Translations under genes and position numbers: made by a program
In this document: positions 12,698 to 12,768 of the stretch, in pieces
Layout of the letters: each line of letters begins with the position of its first letter
Numbering within the stretch: the first letter of the stretch is position 1
Notes under the pieces: generated by a model
Databases searched by the model: none
What the model was told of the DNA's origin: nothing
The model's input: the letters and a program-made list of their open reading frames with translations, nothing else
NCBI GenBank assembly: GCA_031286555.1
Contig: JAITUD010000189.1
Location: 1 to 12,768 of the forward strand
DNA: 12,768 nt
Origin: Microbacterium sp.
GTDB lineage: Bacteria > Actinomycetota > Actinomycetes > Actinomycetales > Microbacteriaceae
Reading direction: 5' to 3'

Positions 12698-12768
12698 TCA
12701 GAGCGCCGCGACGCCGTCCTTCCAGACCTGCTTCACGAGCGGCACGCCCGGCCGGTAGGCCAGGTGCA
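12698..12768 (-). CDS. hutI: Partial amidohydrolase, probably imidazolonepropionase (HutI) C-terminus
   Basis: Only the last 22 codons and the stop are in the window; the gene enters from the right edge on the minus strand. The encoded end is HLAYRPGVPLVKQVWKDG plus VAAL. This is the returning strand pair that closes the small beta domain of amidohydrolases (V-x-x-V-x-K-x-G). The H-x-x-Y-x-x-GV-x-x-V-x-x-V-x-K-x-G pattern fits the end of imidazolonepropionases, which open the imidazolone ring to give N-formimidoyl-L-glutamate, the substrate of HutG. With hutG in the same window, HutI is the favoured reading. Other amidohydrolases such as deaminases or dihydroorotase-like proteins cannot be excluded from so short a tail. 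Confidence 0.55.
   Translation of the reverse strand, partial: HLAYRPGVPLVKQVWKDGVAAL

Noticed and set aside
1..12768. Mobile elements, tRNA/rRNA genes, CRISPR arrays or a phage/defence island
   Set aside because: No transposase, integrase, terminal repeats, cloverleaf-forming sequence or regularly spaced repeat array was seen. All long genes are metabolic, transport or regulatory with uniform composition.

Overview
This is a high-GC bacterial window with short intergenic gaps, many ATGA/TGATG gene overlaps, almost exclusive G/C third positions, a twin-arginine lipoprotein and a carbohydrate ABC importer without its own ATPase. Together with the protein types, this points to an actinobacterium, most likely Microbacteriaceae (Microbacterium-like). 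The assignment is an inference from composition and protein style, not a database match.

Layout, left to right. (1) 1-2086, minus strand: the first two genes of a PotABCD-like ABC importer, an ATPase (953-2086) followed by a Tat-exported substrate-binding lipoprotein that runs off the left edge. (2) 2201-3782: a small CsoR/RcnR-type metal-responsive repressor (minus), divergent from a DUF445 membrane protein (plus). (3) 3783-3897: an intergenic spacer with three consecutive inverted repeats. (4) 3898-4794: hutG, formimidoylglutamase. (5) 4797-11895: a carbohydrate-uptake locus. A LacI-family repressor (minus) is divergent from a five-gene operon: sugar-binding lipoprotein, two CUT1 permeases, a peptidase S51-family serine hydrolase, and a cytoplasmic glycogen-debranching-type glycosidase. 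The operon promoter has TTGACA and TAGCCT boxes, directly followed by a perfect AT-rich palindrome that is a strong candidate operator. (6) 11901-12545, minus: an atypical SDR NAD(P)-binding protein. (7) 12698-12768, minus: the last 22 codons of an amidohydrolase that resembles imidazolonepropionase (HutI).

How the parts may work together. The LacI protein probably represses the divergent operon until an oligosaccharide or its breakdown product is present. The binding protein and permeases would import the sugar, powered by a shared MsiK-type ATPase encoded elsewhere, and the glycosidase would cleave it in the cytoplasm. The S51 hydrolase, translationally coupled between permease and glycosidase, is the odd member. 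It suggests that the substrate may carry an amino-acid or peptide part, or that the hydrolase has a non-peptidase role. If the right-edge fragment is HutI, two histidine-degradation genes flank the sugar locus. No tRNA, rRNA, CRISPR array, transposase or phage gene was seen, and there is no gene-free stretch longer than 300 bases.
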